Below, in pieces: positions 43,508 through 55,235 of a stretch of DNA of 64,000 nucleotides; position 1 is the first letter of the stretch; each line of letters starts with the position of its first letter. Both the position numbers and the translations under genes were made by a program. The stretch lies in assembly GCA_001931905.2 (NCBI GenBank), contig MSJI02000260.1, positions 1-64,000 of the forward strand, written 5' to 3'. Below the pieces are notes generated by a model. It was not told the origin of the DNA and searched no databases. It saw only the letters and a list, made by a program, of their open reading frames with translations. The DNA is from Cladosporium sp. IMV 00045. Lineage: Eukaryota; Ascomycota; Dothideomycetes; Cladosporiales; Cladosporiaceae.

Positions 43508-44914
43508 TTAGTTCTGTGGGTCCAGAACAGTGTCCTCGTCGACGGTGCGGCCAGTGACCGCGCCGCCGACCTCTCCCTGGCTCCATTCCACGCCACTGTT
43601 GCGCTCGAAGGCGTATTTGTTCAGAGTCGCCATGAGCTCTTCTGGCGACTGCTCGTTGTTGGAGAAGACAAGGTTGGAGCTTGACGACTTGCTCTTCTTC
43701 TTCTTCTTGCCCTCTGCGCCGGGCTGAGTGGTAACAGTCGGGGTTGCATCATTAGAGATAGCCGAGGCAGCTTTCTGTGCGCCCGTAGGAACCTCGCTCG
43801 ACGAAGCTTGGACGTTGCTGTTGCCAGACGGCGGTGGAACCAGGCCATTGTGGAGGCGTTGCATGTCTTGACGATTGAAGTTTGGCGGGTCGAAGGAGGG
43901 GCGCGCAGGCAGTGCAGAGGATGCTGAGGGCAAGCTGTTCTGGCGAGAAGATTCTCCAGACTGGTTCGACGGAGATGGCGCCTTATAGACCGGGTTGCGA
44001 ACTGGCGGACGGCCCAGCGCGCCTGGGGACATTGTTGGGTAATTGGGCGGCATACCAGGCGGAGTAGAGAAAGGTGCGTGGGTTTGCGGAGAGAAGGGCT
44101 GCGGGTACTGCTGCGGCGGCATGCCATAGGGACTGTAGCCCTGCGCTTGAGCTGCGTAAGGGGAGGATGCCGCATGCGCCTGACCGGGGTAGGCCGTGTG
44201 AGCAGGAGGATAGGTGGAAGTCGCGTAGTTTTGAGTGTTCTGGGCAGATGCGTTGTAGGCCGGAGTGTGCTGCAGACGGGTGGTATTAGCAGTTGTGTCG
44301 CGTGGTTATCACTGACAATATGAAAGTGGACTTACAGTTGCGATGGGAGATGGTGCAGGAACCTGAGCCGCAGCCGGCGCAGAGGCAGGAGTCTCGTTAG
44401 AAGACTGCATGGCCTTGCCCTCGGCCTGTGCCTGTCTCTCGGCCGCCTTTTTGGCCTTGAACTCAGCCTTACGCGCCTGGATGTCCTCGGCGGTCTCAAC
44501 CTTGCGCTTCTTTGGTGCGGGCTGGCCAGACTGCTGGCCTGGCGGCGGGTTGCCGGTGATCATGCGACGTTCGTTCTCGACCTTGTAGTACTCGTTGATG
44601 ATGGCTTGCTTGTGGGCTTCGAGGAGGTCCTCAGGAATTCCCATCATGCCAAAGACCTCGGGCTCGACGCCCTCGCGGCCCTCCATGGCGTTGGCGATAG
44701 TGGTGAGGGTCTCCTTGTGGACCTGTTGGAGGTGAACATACAGACCACCCGCTGTGTTGAGCCTGCGCGGGCAGCTGTGACAGCTGAAATGCTTCGCCTT
44801 CTGGTGATCTAGGAGCACTTTGTTGTCGTTGAAGTCGCGCTCGCAGTAGTAGCACCAGGGCTTCTCCAGGATCTCCTGGAGAGTCGGGCCGTTCTTCTTC
44901 TTCTTGGGCGCCAT
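43508..44914 (-). CDS. BuGZ/ZNF207-like C2H2 zinc-finger protein
   Basis: Exons 44914-44336 and 44269-43508, joined at phase 0 across a 66-nt intron, give 446 residues. MAPKKKKNGPTLQEILEKPW is followed by CYYCERDFNDNKVLLDHQKAKH and CHSCPRRLNTAGGLYVHLQQVH, two C2H2 fingers at residues ~21-67, and then the conserved VFGMMGIPEDLLEAHK. The middle and end are low-complexity, rich in Pro, Gln, Ser and Ala, with many Tyr/Pro repeats. This is the architecture of BuGZ (ZNF207), which in animals binds microtubules, Bub3 and spliceosome factors and phase-separates. The fungal function is less defined. A poly-Lys stretch near residue 395 may be a nuclear signal. It is divergent from the F-box gene with a 363-bp promoter. 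Confidence 0.9.
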
Positions 44915-45171
44915 GGTGGGCGGCGATGGTGGAGGATCTGTGTGCGATGGAAATGCGCGGTGATGGAGATAGATGTAGTTGATCACAAGGGGGGAGGAGT
45001 TGTGATGTTGATCCCGAAGTTGTTGATCGCGAAGCGTCGCGAGGTCAAGTTGAGCGGCAATTATGAGAGACCCTCCGCACGGCAGGAGCGCCGAGCACGC
45101 GCACAGGACCCCCGTTGGCACCAACGCATGTGCCCTGTCTGTCTCGCTGAAGAGACCTTTGCACGTGACAT

Positions 45172-45179
45172 CATACTCT
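45172..45179. promoter_or_regulatory. CACGTGAC box in a divergent promoter
   Basis: A CACGTGAC site lies about 100 bp upstream of the F-box gene and 258 bp upstream of the BuGZ-like gene. It shares its core with the pair of boxes near CGI121. Confidence 0.35.
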
Positions 45180-45277
45180 GCCGTTGGGTTTGTTGAGTTG
45201 CATTCTGATCTTTTTAGTAGCAACGATATTCCACTTTGAAAGTCTTCATTGAACAGAAGGCCTGGAATCGAAAGGAA

Positions 45278-47182
45278 ATGGACGATAACACGTCGATTGC
45301 ACCGGACACAAGGGATCCTTTGGCTCTACTCCCCTCAGAGATCGTCTTGCGCATTCTGGACTTCGCCTCTCTATCTTCACTCGCCAGCCTCACGTGCGTA
45401 ACCCGCGCTTGGAACGCTTTCATTGATGAAACACACCAGGATGCAATTTATTCTTCACCAACGAAGACTGACCGCACTGGTTCTGCAAAGGGGCTTCCCT
45501 CTGTCAACCGCTCATTAGACTTTTCCAAGTATTTCAACGACATCCAATCATGGAAAGACCTATGTCGACGCCAGGTCATGCTCGACAAACGATGGAACCG
45601 CGAAAGACCGGTGACTCGTGAGTCTACGATTCAAGTGGGCGCTGATCCCATTTGGCGGTTTCGCCCGGATTTCAAACGCCGCATTTTCCTTTCCACGTCT
45701 CAGATGGGTGGCATGAACGTCACGGACATGGATTCAGGGAAGCTGCTGTGGCGGTTGGATGCAGACACTGTCAGACCGTTCGCACATCTCGAATACGATG
45801 ACGGCACTGCCGTGTGGGATCGCGAGGGGGATGCTGTCGAAGTCTGGCGAGCAGATCCTGACGCCGAAAGAGGCGTCTTCAAGAAGGTGGCTGTGCTTGA
45901 GCACGACAGGCAGACAAGAGGCTTTCAACTCACAGGTAACACGCTATGTGTTGTCTCATCCGAATCAAAAGGCTACGTCTACGATCTATCTCGAGAGCCA
46001 CGCAGAAAACGCGAGATCGACATCCAAGACGGCGCAGTTGGCCACCTCGACCAAGGCGAAACCGTGGTTGCATACTCTCTCGGCAACAAGGGCTATCATT
46101 TCTTCGAAAAAGAAACCGGTGAATCGCTCGGTATCCTCCATCCCATGTTCACCGAGAAAACTTATCACATCGCACATCCGCTTTCGCAGCTAGACTGCCG
46201 TTTGGGAGTCGGTAACGTTGGCCGCGCCTCAGACGCCTTCCCTCCACAGTATCCTCGCAAAGAGCGCACAGTCGCCTTGAAGATCCAGAAAGGCAAGCAC
46301 CCTCCGCGACCCGGTGTTATCGAAGTCCCTCTGCACGACGATGAGTGGGGTGCCGGCATGCTCAGAGGCAATTTGTTCGTCGGCGTGTCGCGCGGAGGAA
46401 GAGTCTTCGTCTGCTCTGACTGGCGCAAAGCACTCTCAAGCAGCGCGAGCTTCAAAGAAGTTACCGCCAACATCGAAACCGATTCCGACGGCTCGACATT
46501 CGACTTGGGCGGCTGGCTCGCCATCAGAGATCACAGAATCATGTTCGAAACGCAAGATCGCGCATATATCGTTGGTTTGAACGACGACGACACACTGAAA
46601 GCACACGATGAAAATCCGCAACGCCCATCCCACGCGTACGCCACCAGCTCTGCCTCGCAACTCGCCGTCCCTGTTAGTTTCATGGGCATCTATGACGATT
46701 GCGTGATGACAACTTACACAGTGAGTTCCAAACAACCCCAGCCACCATCCTTTCTTCCCTCAACTAACAAGCCCCATTAGACTCTCCGCGAACGCCAACG
46801 CATGGAAGTCGAGGTCGGCGGCCAAGCCGAACCACGCACACGCATCCTCCCCACCAAAGTAATCCGGATCCTCTCCTTCGCGCCCGACCTAGAAAACACC
46901 AAATCGGACGACGAAATCCCCGACCCTCGCGAAAGAGGCGCTGACGAACCCCTCGCCATCCCGGAAGTCAGCACCATGCGTTCGGATTTGATCCAGTTGC
47001 TTGCGATGCTGGAGGGCGAGCCGGAGCTGGAAGACGATATTGAGGTGCCGATGGGCCAGGAGCTGGCGGATGAGATGGGGTTGGAGGAGTGGTTGGATAT
47101 TGAGGGTGGGGAGGGGGATTGGGAGGATGAGAGAGAGGAGGATGAGGGTGGCGGTGGGGCGGATCTTGATGAGCTTGATTGA
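45278..47182 (+). CDS. F-box protein
   Basis: Exons 45278-46720 and 46781-47182, joined at phase 0 across a 60-nt intron, give 614 residues. The start is the first ATG in the frame. An F-box near the N-terminus (LALLPSEIVLRILDFASLSS, residues about 14-55) would bind Skp1 in an SCF ubiquitin ligase. The remaining protein has beta-rich, propeller-like segments (GMNVTDMDSGKLLWRLD, GYVYDLSREP, YHFFEKETGESLGILH), as in fungal F-box proteins with degenerate WD-like repeats. The C-terminus is highly acidic (EDEREEDEGGGGADLDELD), and its last codons are duplicated about 2 kb downstream. The target is not inferable. Confidence 0.85.
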
Positions 47183-47847
47183 AGTTGTTTGGTAACGAGA
47201 ATGAAACAAAGATGTTTCTCCTGACGATATATGAAATTCGTGGACTACGCTTGTAAGATCATGCCAATCAATAGTCAATCCCTATCCAGTGCGAAATTAC
47301 AGATTGGCAAAACGCTGACGCAGACTTGCAACCTGTTCTTGTCTCTCGAGCATCTTCCAATCAGAGTCCAGCCTTTCGTAAATCATGATTAGATTATAGC
47401 AACTTCAAGCAAGTTATCCACGCTTCAATTGCATCAGTGCTTATAATTGCTTAGCACTCCACCAAAGGTGAAGCAAACTCAAAAAACCACCGATACACAG
47501 GAGAAATGAACCCGGCAAGATGGTGAAGAAGCTCATTAGCACTATGGAGGGCCTTCGGTCAAGCCATGACACGGGATAGCATACGGGTGGAGGCAAAAAG
47601 ACGTTATGTGAGCGACGACCCGACTTAATGAAATAAGGTACACAGGACGAGATGCCTGAAGAGAAGCTGCACGTACCAGGCGCTCGAAATAAACCCGGCA
47701 AGCTTCCTGTAGTGTCAGAGGTGGGATGGAAAGCATGCAGGTGTGGCAGTTCAGGACATATCACCAGTATGGAGTCCCTCCCATTGTTTTCATATTTCCC
47801 TCGCACCTTTTTCGCGCACCTCTCCTTCCCTCTTCCTTACACTCTAA
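47183..47847. other. Intergenic DNA, part of the left copy of a segmental duplication
   Basis: This connects the F-box 3' end to the decayed membrane-protein gene. Its counterpart is 49155-49890. I could not align the middle of these two stretches convincingly by eye. Confidence 0.4.
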
Positions 47848-48504
47848 TTGCACAATCTCAGTTTTTTCATTATGTGCAAAACGAAACGAGCAATCGAGTA
47901 TCATGGATACCTCCACTGCATCAGGGCTCGGCCGCTTGTTAGCCTCCTCACGAGCCTTGTCTCACGCGCGAACAAACCAGAGAGCACCACTGCTGCTGCT
48001 GACTTGGATTCCCACACGCTCCCCATCGTCTTCGGCACCCTTGGGGCAGTCCTCGCCCTTGCGAGTATCATCATCGGAGCCATCCAGATTCGTGCCATGT
48101 TTTGGCCAGACGCCGTTCGAGCAGTGCCGGGGCGGGTGATAACGACCTGGAGATGGACCCCGTCGGCGCTCAGGATGCTGGAGACATGGCACCATCGTGA
48201 GCGTGCTCATCTCATATCTATACTAGTCAGCTTGCAAATAGGACGTAGTAACATACTAACTATGGACGGTAGCCATGTCGACCCGCAGAACGGCAGCATT
48301 GCTCGCTCGAACACGATCTGACACCACGTTGAAGCCCGCAAGGCTGAATTGGCAAAGAGCATATCGATGCACAATGAGTGAACAAGAGGAAGACAAAGAT
48401 ATTGGGATCCATATTGCCGAGTGTGTGCGATCGTCTCATATGTTGGGCGACGTCAATATGGGCGGCGAATGTTACCAACACCTCACCAGAATGATTACGA
48501 GATA
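47848..48504 (+). pseudogene. Decayed single-span membrane protein, left copy
   Basis: One frame reads STTAAADLDSHTLPIVFG then a hydrophobic helix TLGAVLALASIIIGAIQI (48013-48093). The natural continuation, GDNDLEMDPVGAQDAGDM (48138-48191), is in a different frame, so an indel or an unrecognised intron separates them. A donor (GTGAGCG at 48197), a TACTAAC branch site and an acceptor before 48272 follow. The last exon reads to 48504 with a Glu/Asp-rich centre. The right copy at 49898-50340 has the same order of parts, including intron position. I call it broken because no single frame carries the whole product. A complex spliced gene remains possible. Family unknown. Confidence 0.45.
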
Positions 48505-49125
48505 AGCAGATATGAGGTTTTAATGAGAGGGGCCTCTTACATTACTCCAGCATCATTCTCATTCGCGCTTTCGTTCAATACGGTTCGTTGCCCATCAGTC
48601 TTGAGATGTCGTTGGAACCATATCTGCTTCCGATCCAGACAGCCAGACAAAAATGCTGTCAACGCTTCCTAACGACTAGTACGACCATGCACAAGACCTG
48701 CCACGCTTTTATAGCAGTCACGCGGGAGTGAAGACTCCACTAGCGGTCCTATGAAAGACATCTACTACCTGACCATCACCAGTATGGCCACGAATCTAGC
48801 AATCTCAGAAGCCGAAGAAAACGATAATGTTCAGGGAATTCGGACCAGCAATATCTTCTGCAATCAGACGGGATACCAATCCTGCAACCTCCGACAGCGC
48901 TGAAAGTAAACAAAACATTTGTACAACCTGACCAAATGAGTCGACAACAGGAACCCACCCGAACTATCTACTGAAGTTCTGTACCGTAAAAGAAGTAGTC
49001 CGTAGTCACGACAAACTCAGAGTGACCTTAACAACGACGTAAAGTGGTAACATGAGATTGCTGTTATGAAAGCGGTCATCAGAGACACCATGGACTCCAG
49101 CTCGTCAAAGACAACGATCGGGGTA
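48505..49125. other. Spacer between the two duplicated segments
   Basis: About 620 bp with no recognised gene, RNA or repeat. Confidence 0.4.
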
Positions 49126-50450
49126 GGGCGGATCTTGACGAGCTTGATTGAAGTGGTCGAAAGTGTGTATCAGACAAATCACCATTGCTCCTGACCAAAA
49201 AAAGTTACCTGGGAATCTAGCGGGGTTGCATACGCACATGACACGATACCTAGTGTAAGAACACAAACCGAAAAGACTGCCGATGTACCTATTCAAAGCG
49301 GCAGATTCGTCAACAGAATGCGGAAAGCTAGGGTAGTACGAAACAAGCTAAACAACCTAACGTCAAGAAAGAGACAACTTCATGAACAAATGCATATGCA
49401 CAGAACGCCAGACCCGAAGCAGTAGAATAAAAGGCAGCACATGAAGGCCTAGCCAGCCCAGCAACATTTGTCAACTGCACTTGAAGATAGGTACCACGAG
49501 CCGTCTAAATCGAGGAGAAGTTAGTCCTTATACACAATGACAATGTTCCCCCAAAAGTCCCTCAAAAGCAGACAACCACATCCACCGGAGGACTTGAGGC
49601 TAGCAGTTGAGTGAAACCATTACATTGAACGAGCAGCGACACCTTCAGCACCTTCACTGGAGGGCACAGGCGAATGGAATACAGCGCGAGCAGCCACAAA
49701 AGCTAATCTAGATCCCAAAGCACAACTAGGGCAAACATCATCCAAAGAGAGATAGATCAGCTGATGGAGAAAAGGCCAGCAAAAGAGATATAGCAATCAG
49801 ACCCGCTCGCGTTCCTTGCTCCACTCGAGCTTCTCCTCAGATTTCGCCGCGCTTTCAACTCCCACCAGCACACAACAAAACCAAAACATCAATCATCATG
49901 GGGAAAGCTACAGAATCGTCCTCCATGTGCGCAATCCGTCAAGACCCTCGGTACAGGGCTTAGCCAACCTCATCACGACCAAACAGCACCACTGCCGCAG
50001 CCTTGGACTCTCACACGCTCCCAATCATCTTCGGCACGATCGGAGCAGGCCTCACACTAGCCACGATCATCATCGCATCATCCAGATCCATGACATGCAG
50101 AAGCGCCACGCGAACAACAACGCCGACACCACCAAAACGAAATAGAAATGGGCCCTGCCGGCAGTCAGGAGGCCAGGGCGCAGCACCAACGTGAGCAGGC
50201 TCGTTTCATATCTCGACATAGAGTAGTAATGGTACTGACGACGAGCCACAGCCGCGGCCACCACCCGAGCGAACATCACCATGCCAACACGTCTGACATC
50301 AAACCGACAACGACAAGGCGGAGCCGGCGAAACACTCTGAATGCAAAAAGCAAACAAGAACGATAAAGATGGGACACATGTTGCGAAACCTTCGGCCTAA
50401 TCCTGTCCTCCTTCTTACTGGATGACGTTGATATGGGTGGTGGATATTCA
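49126..50450. repeat. Right copy of a segmental duplication (left copy 47157-48475)
   Basis: Three colinear anchors match. The last 29 bp of the F-box coding end (47157-47185 against 49126-49154) have one mismatch. The TM-encoding block (47983-48100 against 49985-50099) matches at most positions, and the GACGTNNATATGGG block lies at 48449 against 50424. Spacing is nearly conserved (826 and 466 against 859 and 439). The copy starts inside the end of the F-box gene, so that gene's 3' end was carried along. Confidence 0.8.
49898..50340 (+). pseudogene. Decayed single-span membrane protein, right copy
   Basis: Pieces of one product appear in different frames. ATG at 49898 opens MGKATESSSMCAIRQDPRYR but meets a TAG at 49961. 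The helix DSHTLPIIFGTIGAGL (50006-50053) is in another frame. IIQIHDMQKRHANNN (about 50067-50111) and IEMGPAGSQEARAQHQ (about 50141-50189) lie in further frames. A donor (GTGAGCAGG at 50191), a TACTGAC branch and an acceptor near 50250 match the left copy. Several small indels are the simplest explanation. Confidence 0.5.
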
Positions 50451-51595
50451 TGGCGTTTTTCGTATGTTACTCTCCGAACCAGGCGGATACGATTCTACGA
50501 TACTGCAGCGTTCTTTGTTTCTGAATGACAGTTTTGCCACGCAAGCATCATCTCCCATCCTGCCTCCATCTGTGATATGGCTCCATGACCGCTTGCGCCA
50601 ATGAAATTGGTGTTCTTGTATGCCACTAAGCGTTCGATTGATCGGCCGATTCATAAGGCAAATCTGTCAAACCCTGCGTACATTGAGCAAGGTAGATGGC
50701 TCGCACAATGGTTGATATGTCGGTGGGTTGTTTTGATCTTCGTGGAAAGGCTACAGGCGTCGATCTTCTGGGAATACCTGTCGCTTTGGCTTTCGGTCAT
50801 CTTTCAGGTGCAGGCGATGAGCCATTAGTGCAAACATTAGTCGTGATCGCAACGTCGTTTTCAAGTCGTTCTGACTTCTGGTGTACGTTTTCTGCGCTGA
50901 ACCTCTGGGAACCGCGTAAGTGACCGGAAGAGAATGGACAGGTGCTCAGAATGCATTCAGAATGAGTTCGTAAGCAGCCAAAGTCGATACTCCAAGCCAT
51001 GATAATGCGTCAAGCGATACCGAGTATAGTCAGCTCTCGTGCTGTGAACGCCATAGTGAGGAGATCGATGGCGATAGGAACGAGCAGAAGTCCAAGTTAT
51101 ATCTTATCATCACACATGAGGACGGTGGCATTCCAGCAGATTTCGCGTGCCATGGGAAGCAGACAGTAGCTGTGAAGTAGAGAGAGATTCCTTGCAGGTT
51201 GTTGTACGCAGGGCATTTCAGGCAACTTACGTGTTCCAGGGATGCTGCTCACATTGGCTCCCACCAACCGGAATGTCAAGTGCGTGAGAGGAGAAAGGCG
51301 CATTGGGGGCGACAGAGGAACCCGAAATGTAAAGACATCTCTCCGAAGCACCTCCCGCTCTGGTGAATCAACAGGATGCATATGCCTCGCTTTTCACGAT
51401 GCTGCCCTGTGAATACCCAAAAAACGTGGCGGACGGCAAAGCAAAAGAACGCGTCGTGATTGGCAACGCACCTGTAGTACTAGTCAAAGTACAAGACCAA
51501 TACAGTCCAAGCAGTAGACCAGCCAAACCTCAGCAAACCCTCACCTCCAATCGGCTCACCATCCTCACCTACCCTCCTCACCCTAATCGGCCCCC
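50451..51595. other. Intergenic region, no supported gene
   Basis: Only short overlapping frames are seen. The right end is the 3' side of the DUF3253 gene. Confidence 0.4.
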
Positions 51596-51841
51596 TCACA
51601 TCCGCCTCACCGCACTCACAACCTCACCCTTCTGCAAGATCTCACAATCACCCGCATCACGCAGCTCAAAAGCCAGCTTTCGCACTTCAGGCATCGCATC
51701 GCGCCAGGAAACGAATCCAAGTTCGCTGAGTTCCTGGGTAGATAAGGCACGAGCGACTTCGGAGGGGCAGAATGTCTTGGGTGGGTGCCGAGTGGAGAGC
51801 AAGGTTGTGAGGTGGGTTTGGAGGGGTGATGAGGACATCAT
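51596..51841 (-). CDS. DUF3253 family protein
   Basis: An intronless frame encodes 81 residues. The family pattern is clear: LLSTRHPPKTFCPSEVAR at the start, GFVSWRDAMPEVRKLAFEL in the centre and ILQKGEVVSAVRR at the end. This resembles a winged-helix-like small domain found in bacteria and fungi. The function is unknown and the length is normal for the family. The N-terminus has two adjacent Met codons and I take the first. No neighbour suggests a role. Confidence 0.85.
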   Translation of the reverse strand: MMSSSPLQTHLTTLLSTRHPPKTFCPSEVARALSTQELSELGFVSWRDAMPEVRKLAFELRDAGDCEILQKGEVVSAVRRM

Positions 51842-53366
51842 TTTTTTGAAAGATTATTCTTTGATTATTATCGTTTCTCCAATGGATTGAATGACAGTTT
51901 GGATGTTGAGATCAGGGGAAAGGGTTCAAACGAAGAACATCGAAGCTCGGTAGAGTGCTGGAAAAAGTATGGCTGTGGAGTCGAGACTTCTCGCGTACGA
52001 AAGCATATTTTTCTGATGCCTTCCTCGTTGTGGCAGTGTCAACAATACTATGCCACGAAAGGCGTTTGCAAGCAGAGCGTTAGGAGGTATTGCGCGCGTG
52101 TGGTTGTGGAGGCGAATTTGATTGGAAGGGGTGGGGACGGGCGCCGGCTTCGTTTCAGGCTGTGCGAGGGCTGGCTTGCGTGAGCAGATGTTGGCGCTAG
52201 TCAGGGCGTGATTTTGTCTCGGTAGAAGGTCGTTTGGGATGTTCTAGAAGGTTTGGCCTTGAGATTCAGGTATTAAACGTGGAATGTTTCGTTTTTGTTG
52301 ATATAAAGAATGTTTTACAGGTTGGGAAGACAAATACCAATCATGGAATGGTTTCGACCAAGGGCCGGGTATAGCTGACTGAAGATGAAACGTGGTCGCT
52401 GCAGCAGCTGACGTGCAGAATCTGGCTCATCATCATCATCGTCTGTGGCTCGGGCTTGAAGATTATCCCCGTGCGAGTGAAAGGATTGGATCGTTGGGTG
52501 GAAGTGAAGATTGACTGTATTGATCGATGTATTGGAATAAACATCTTGATGGAATTGATGAGTCAACCAGACAGCAACATTCCAACAAACATCAGGTCCT
52601 TTCTGATTAATAGGTAGATAACCGACAATTGACAACACCCATCGAGCCATGCAAACGACCCTTCCCGACTCCCTCACCTGAAACGCTGGCCTCTGCCGCA
52701 GAATCCACTCTACGGGCCCCCGCGCGCGTCTCGCTGGCAGTTCGCGCCCTAAAAATAACACGCTTGCTGGAGCATCAACTGGGCGACGACCACGAAGAGC
52801 TTAGTAGGGCGATTAGGGTCGGTGGTTAGTCCAGGTGGTAGTCAGTCCAGCCCTCAGCAGCGAGGTGTAGCAGTTGCCAACAGCACCGCTGGTGCCATCT
52901 CACCCACGTCGTCGCCTAAGTCGTAGCTCTACTCTACCACTCAGCCTGTGCTCCCGTCGATACCTGCTATACCCCTACAGATCTTCTCCTCCCAGTCAAG
53001 AGACGACGATCAAGAGAGATATTTCCGGCTGCAACGATCGATCACTCACACCTCACCTCACCTCCCCTCCCTCTCTCCTCCCCTACCTCTCCCTTCACCA
53101 CCACCACCTCCTCCCTCCACCCCGCTCGTGCACATACCACCCTCCCCCAAGTCTGTGTACCTGCCACCGCCCGCTGAAGCGCTCGTGTGTTCGAACCTCC
53201 GTCGTTGGCCGAGTCCAATCCTACACCAACACACAACAACAACACTTCACCTCCACCTCCACCTCAACCTCAACTCCAACCTCACCTCACCATCCTCCCG
53301 CGCCCACTCCGACCACATTCCTTCCAATCGTCTCAACCTCCCACCGACTCCTCCAACGCTCTGCGC
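51842..53366. other. Intergenic region, promoter and 5' UTR of the NBP2-like gene
   Basis: From about 53050 to 53300 the plus strand is rich in C, A and T with runs of CCT and CCA (for example CTCCACCTCCACCTC near 53250), typical of a long fungal 5' UTR. No other gene is recognised between 51842 and 53000. Confidence 0.45.
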
Positions 53367-54788
53367 ATGACTGAGACATCCGACTCAAGCCAGGCGCCTC
53401 CCATGGCCGACGAGGTCTCCCCGCCGGCCAAATCGCCTTCCCCAAACCCGATTCCCTACACGACCTCGCCGGAAAGCATCAACGACAATGCGCCGCGCAC
53501 TCGCGCACCGCAAGATCGCCTGTCGAGCTACAATCGCAGCCGCCTGTCCACCGCCTCGCAACAAAGACTCTCGCGCCCTCACAGCTCCGTCTTCCCAGCC
53601 TTCCACTCCAGCCTGCAGTATGCTCTAGTCCGCGACTTCGCCTACCCTGCCTTCCACCCCATGCACTATGGCCCGCCGCCAGAACCTCCGTCCGGCGCAA
53701 CCACTCCCGGCTCTGAATTCAGCCAGAGCCGCAGACTCTCAGAACCACAAGACAACTCCTACAGCAGTAGTGGACGCGCAGGCCCGTGGGGCGGCGACGG
53801 CTACCTCTACCCAGATCAGGGAGGCGACTTCGAGGCTCTCCCCAGCACGAGCTTCGGCGACGATGGGGACGATGACGAGCACCTGGCCGCGAGAAGAAGC
53901 AGACACAGGCAGAGCAGGAGCCTCAACAACATCTCCGAGTGGGAGGGCGGGCGCAGGCGTGAGAGCGGCTCCAACGACGCCATGTTCCACTTCAGCACCT
54001 CACAGCTCGATCCCGCCGGAAGCGAGAGCCTCCGTCACAGCAGAGGCTTCACTCCCAGCAACTCCAAGCGCGATTCGCATTTCGCCCGCACCCTCTCCGC
54101 CCGCTCCTACCACAACTCAAATAATACGCCCAGCTCCTCAGCGCACCCCCGCAGCGGCGAAGACGAAGACCTCATCCCCCTCGACTCCGAAGCATCCACA
54201 CACGCGCAATCCCCGCAGCGCGCCAGCATGGGACCGGAAGACGAACTGTTCGCAGGCGAAAGTCTGGCCCTCTACGCCTTCGAACCAGAAAACCCCAACG
54301 AACTCCGCCTGCACGAAGGCCAAATCATCCTCGTCTCCTACCGCCACGGCCAAGGCTGGCTCGTGGCCGAAGACCCCGCGACGGGCGAGCAGGGGCTGGT
54401 GCCGGAAGAGTACGTGCGACTCGTGCGCGACATCGAAGGCTGGGACGCGGAGCGCGGCACTTTCATCATGGACGGCGACGAGGCCGACGCAGATCCCGAG
54501 GCCGACGTGGACGACAGCGACGACAACACCAACACGCAATCCGCCAGCGCGCGCTTGCAGGCCCGCCTGCAGCAGGCCGGCGACGACGATCCGGACTCCG
54601 GCAATAGCAGTGAGGCTGTCACGGATCGCCCCAGCCGCGCCATGCTCGCCGAGCCGCCGGACGTCGACCACGACGATGGCCTGAGCATGAACGCCAGTCT
54701 GAGCCCGGTCAATCGCAAGACGGCCGATTGGAGACTCGACGGCGAGGGCGACGAGCGCAGACAGGACAGCGGGCATGCTGATAAGTGA
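53367..54788 (+). CDS. NBP2: SH3-domain adaptor, NBP2/Skb5 homologue
   Basis: A single exon encodes 473 residues from the ATG at 53367. In-frame codons upstream have no good start and are rich in simple repeats. The N-terminal two thirds are disordered and Ser/Arg/Pro-rich. One SH3 domain lies at about residues 298-352: ESLALYAFEPENPNELRL, GQIILVSYRHGQGWLVAE and GLVPEEYVRLVRDIEGWD. The ALYAFEP and GLVPEEYV strands and the extra DIEGWD after the domain are characteristic of yeast Nbp2 and fission yeast Skb5. These adaptors link the PP2C phosphatase Ptc1 to MAP-kinase pathways (HOG, cell wall) and bind Shk1/Ste20 kinases. The tail is Asp-rich. Confidence 0.88.
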   Translation: MTETSDSSQAPPMADEVSPPAKSPSPNPIPYTTSPESINDNAPRTRAPQDRLSSYNRSRLSTASQQRLSRPHSSVFPAFHSSLQYALVRDFAYPAFHPMHYGPPPEPPSGATTPGSEFSQSRRLSEPQDNSYSSSGRAGPWGGDGYLYPDQGGDFEALPSTSFGDDGDDDEHLAARRSRHRQSRSLNNISEWEGGRRRESGSNDAMFHFSTSQLDPAGSESLRHSRGFTPSNSKRDSHFARTLSARSYHNSNNTPSSSAHPRSGEDEDLIPLDSEASTHAQSPQRASMGPEDELFAGESLALYAFEPENPNELRLHEGQIILVSYRHGQGWLVAEDPATGEQGLVPEEYVRLVRDIEGWDAERGTFIMDGDEADADPEADVDDSDDNTNTQSASARLQARLQQAGDDDPDSGNSSEAVTDRPSRAMLAEPPDVDHDDGLSMNASLSPVNRKTADWRLDGEGDERRQDSGHADK

Positions 54789-55192
54789 GGACGTGCTCTG
54801 GAAGGGTTTCAATGTAATATGACCTATCAGCACGCATTGAATCTGGCCTGCAGACTTGATCCTCCTCCTGGCTAATGTCGTCTGCCCGCGGTTCTTGGAA
54901 AGCACAACAAACCTCGAAAAGAGGAAGTCCAGAAAGGGTTCCTTTGACTGGAGATCCCCTGGCTTTTCTGCTCTTTTCTCTTTTTGGTTCTAATTCGAAT
55001 GAGTGAAATGTGATTACGTGTCCCTGGAAAAGCAAAAGACAAAGAAGAAGCGGGCAGAAGCTATCGAGGAAAGCAAAGAAGGAAAAAGGCAAAGGAAGGG
55101 CAGAACAAGAGGAGGAGCTATCGCTGTCTCTTCTATTGATGTGCTCAAACTCCTTACCTTCTCCCTCTCGAGAGGGAGAGAAAGCTTCTGCT

Positions 55193-55235
<43 letters not shown>

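Noticed and set aside
53668..54684. 338-codon plus frame rich in Ala, Thr and Arg.
   Set aside because: It overlaps the SH3 adaptor in another frame and shows the low complexity of a frame-shifted shadow.
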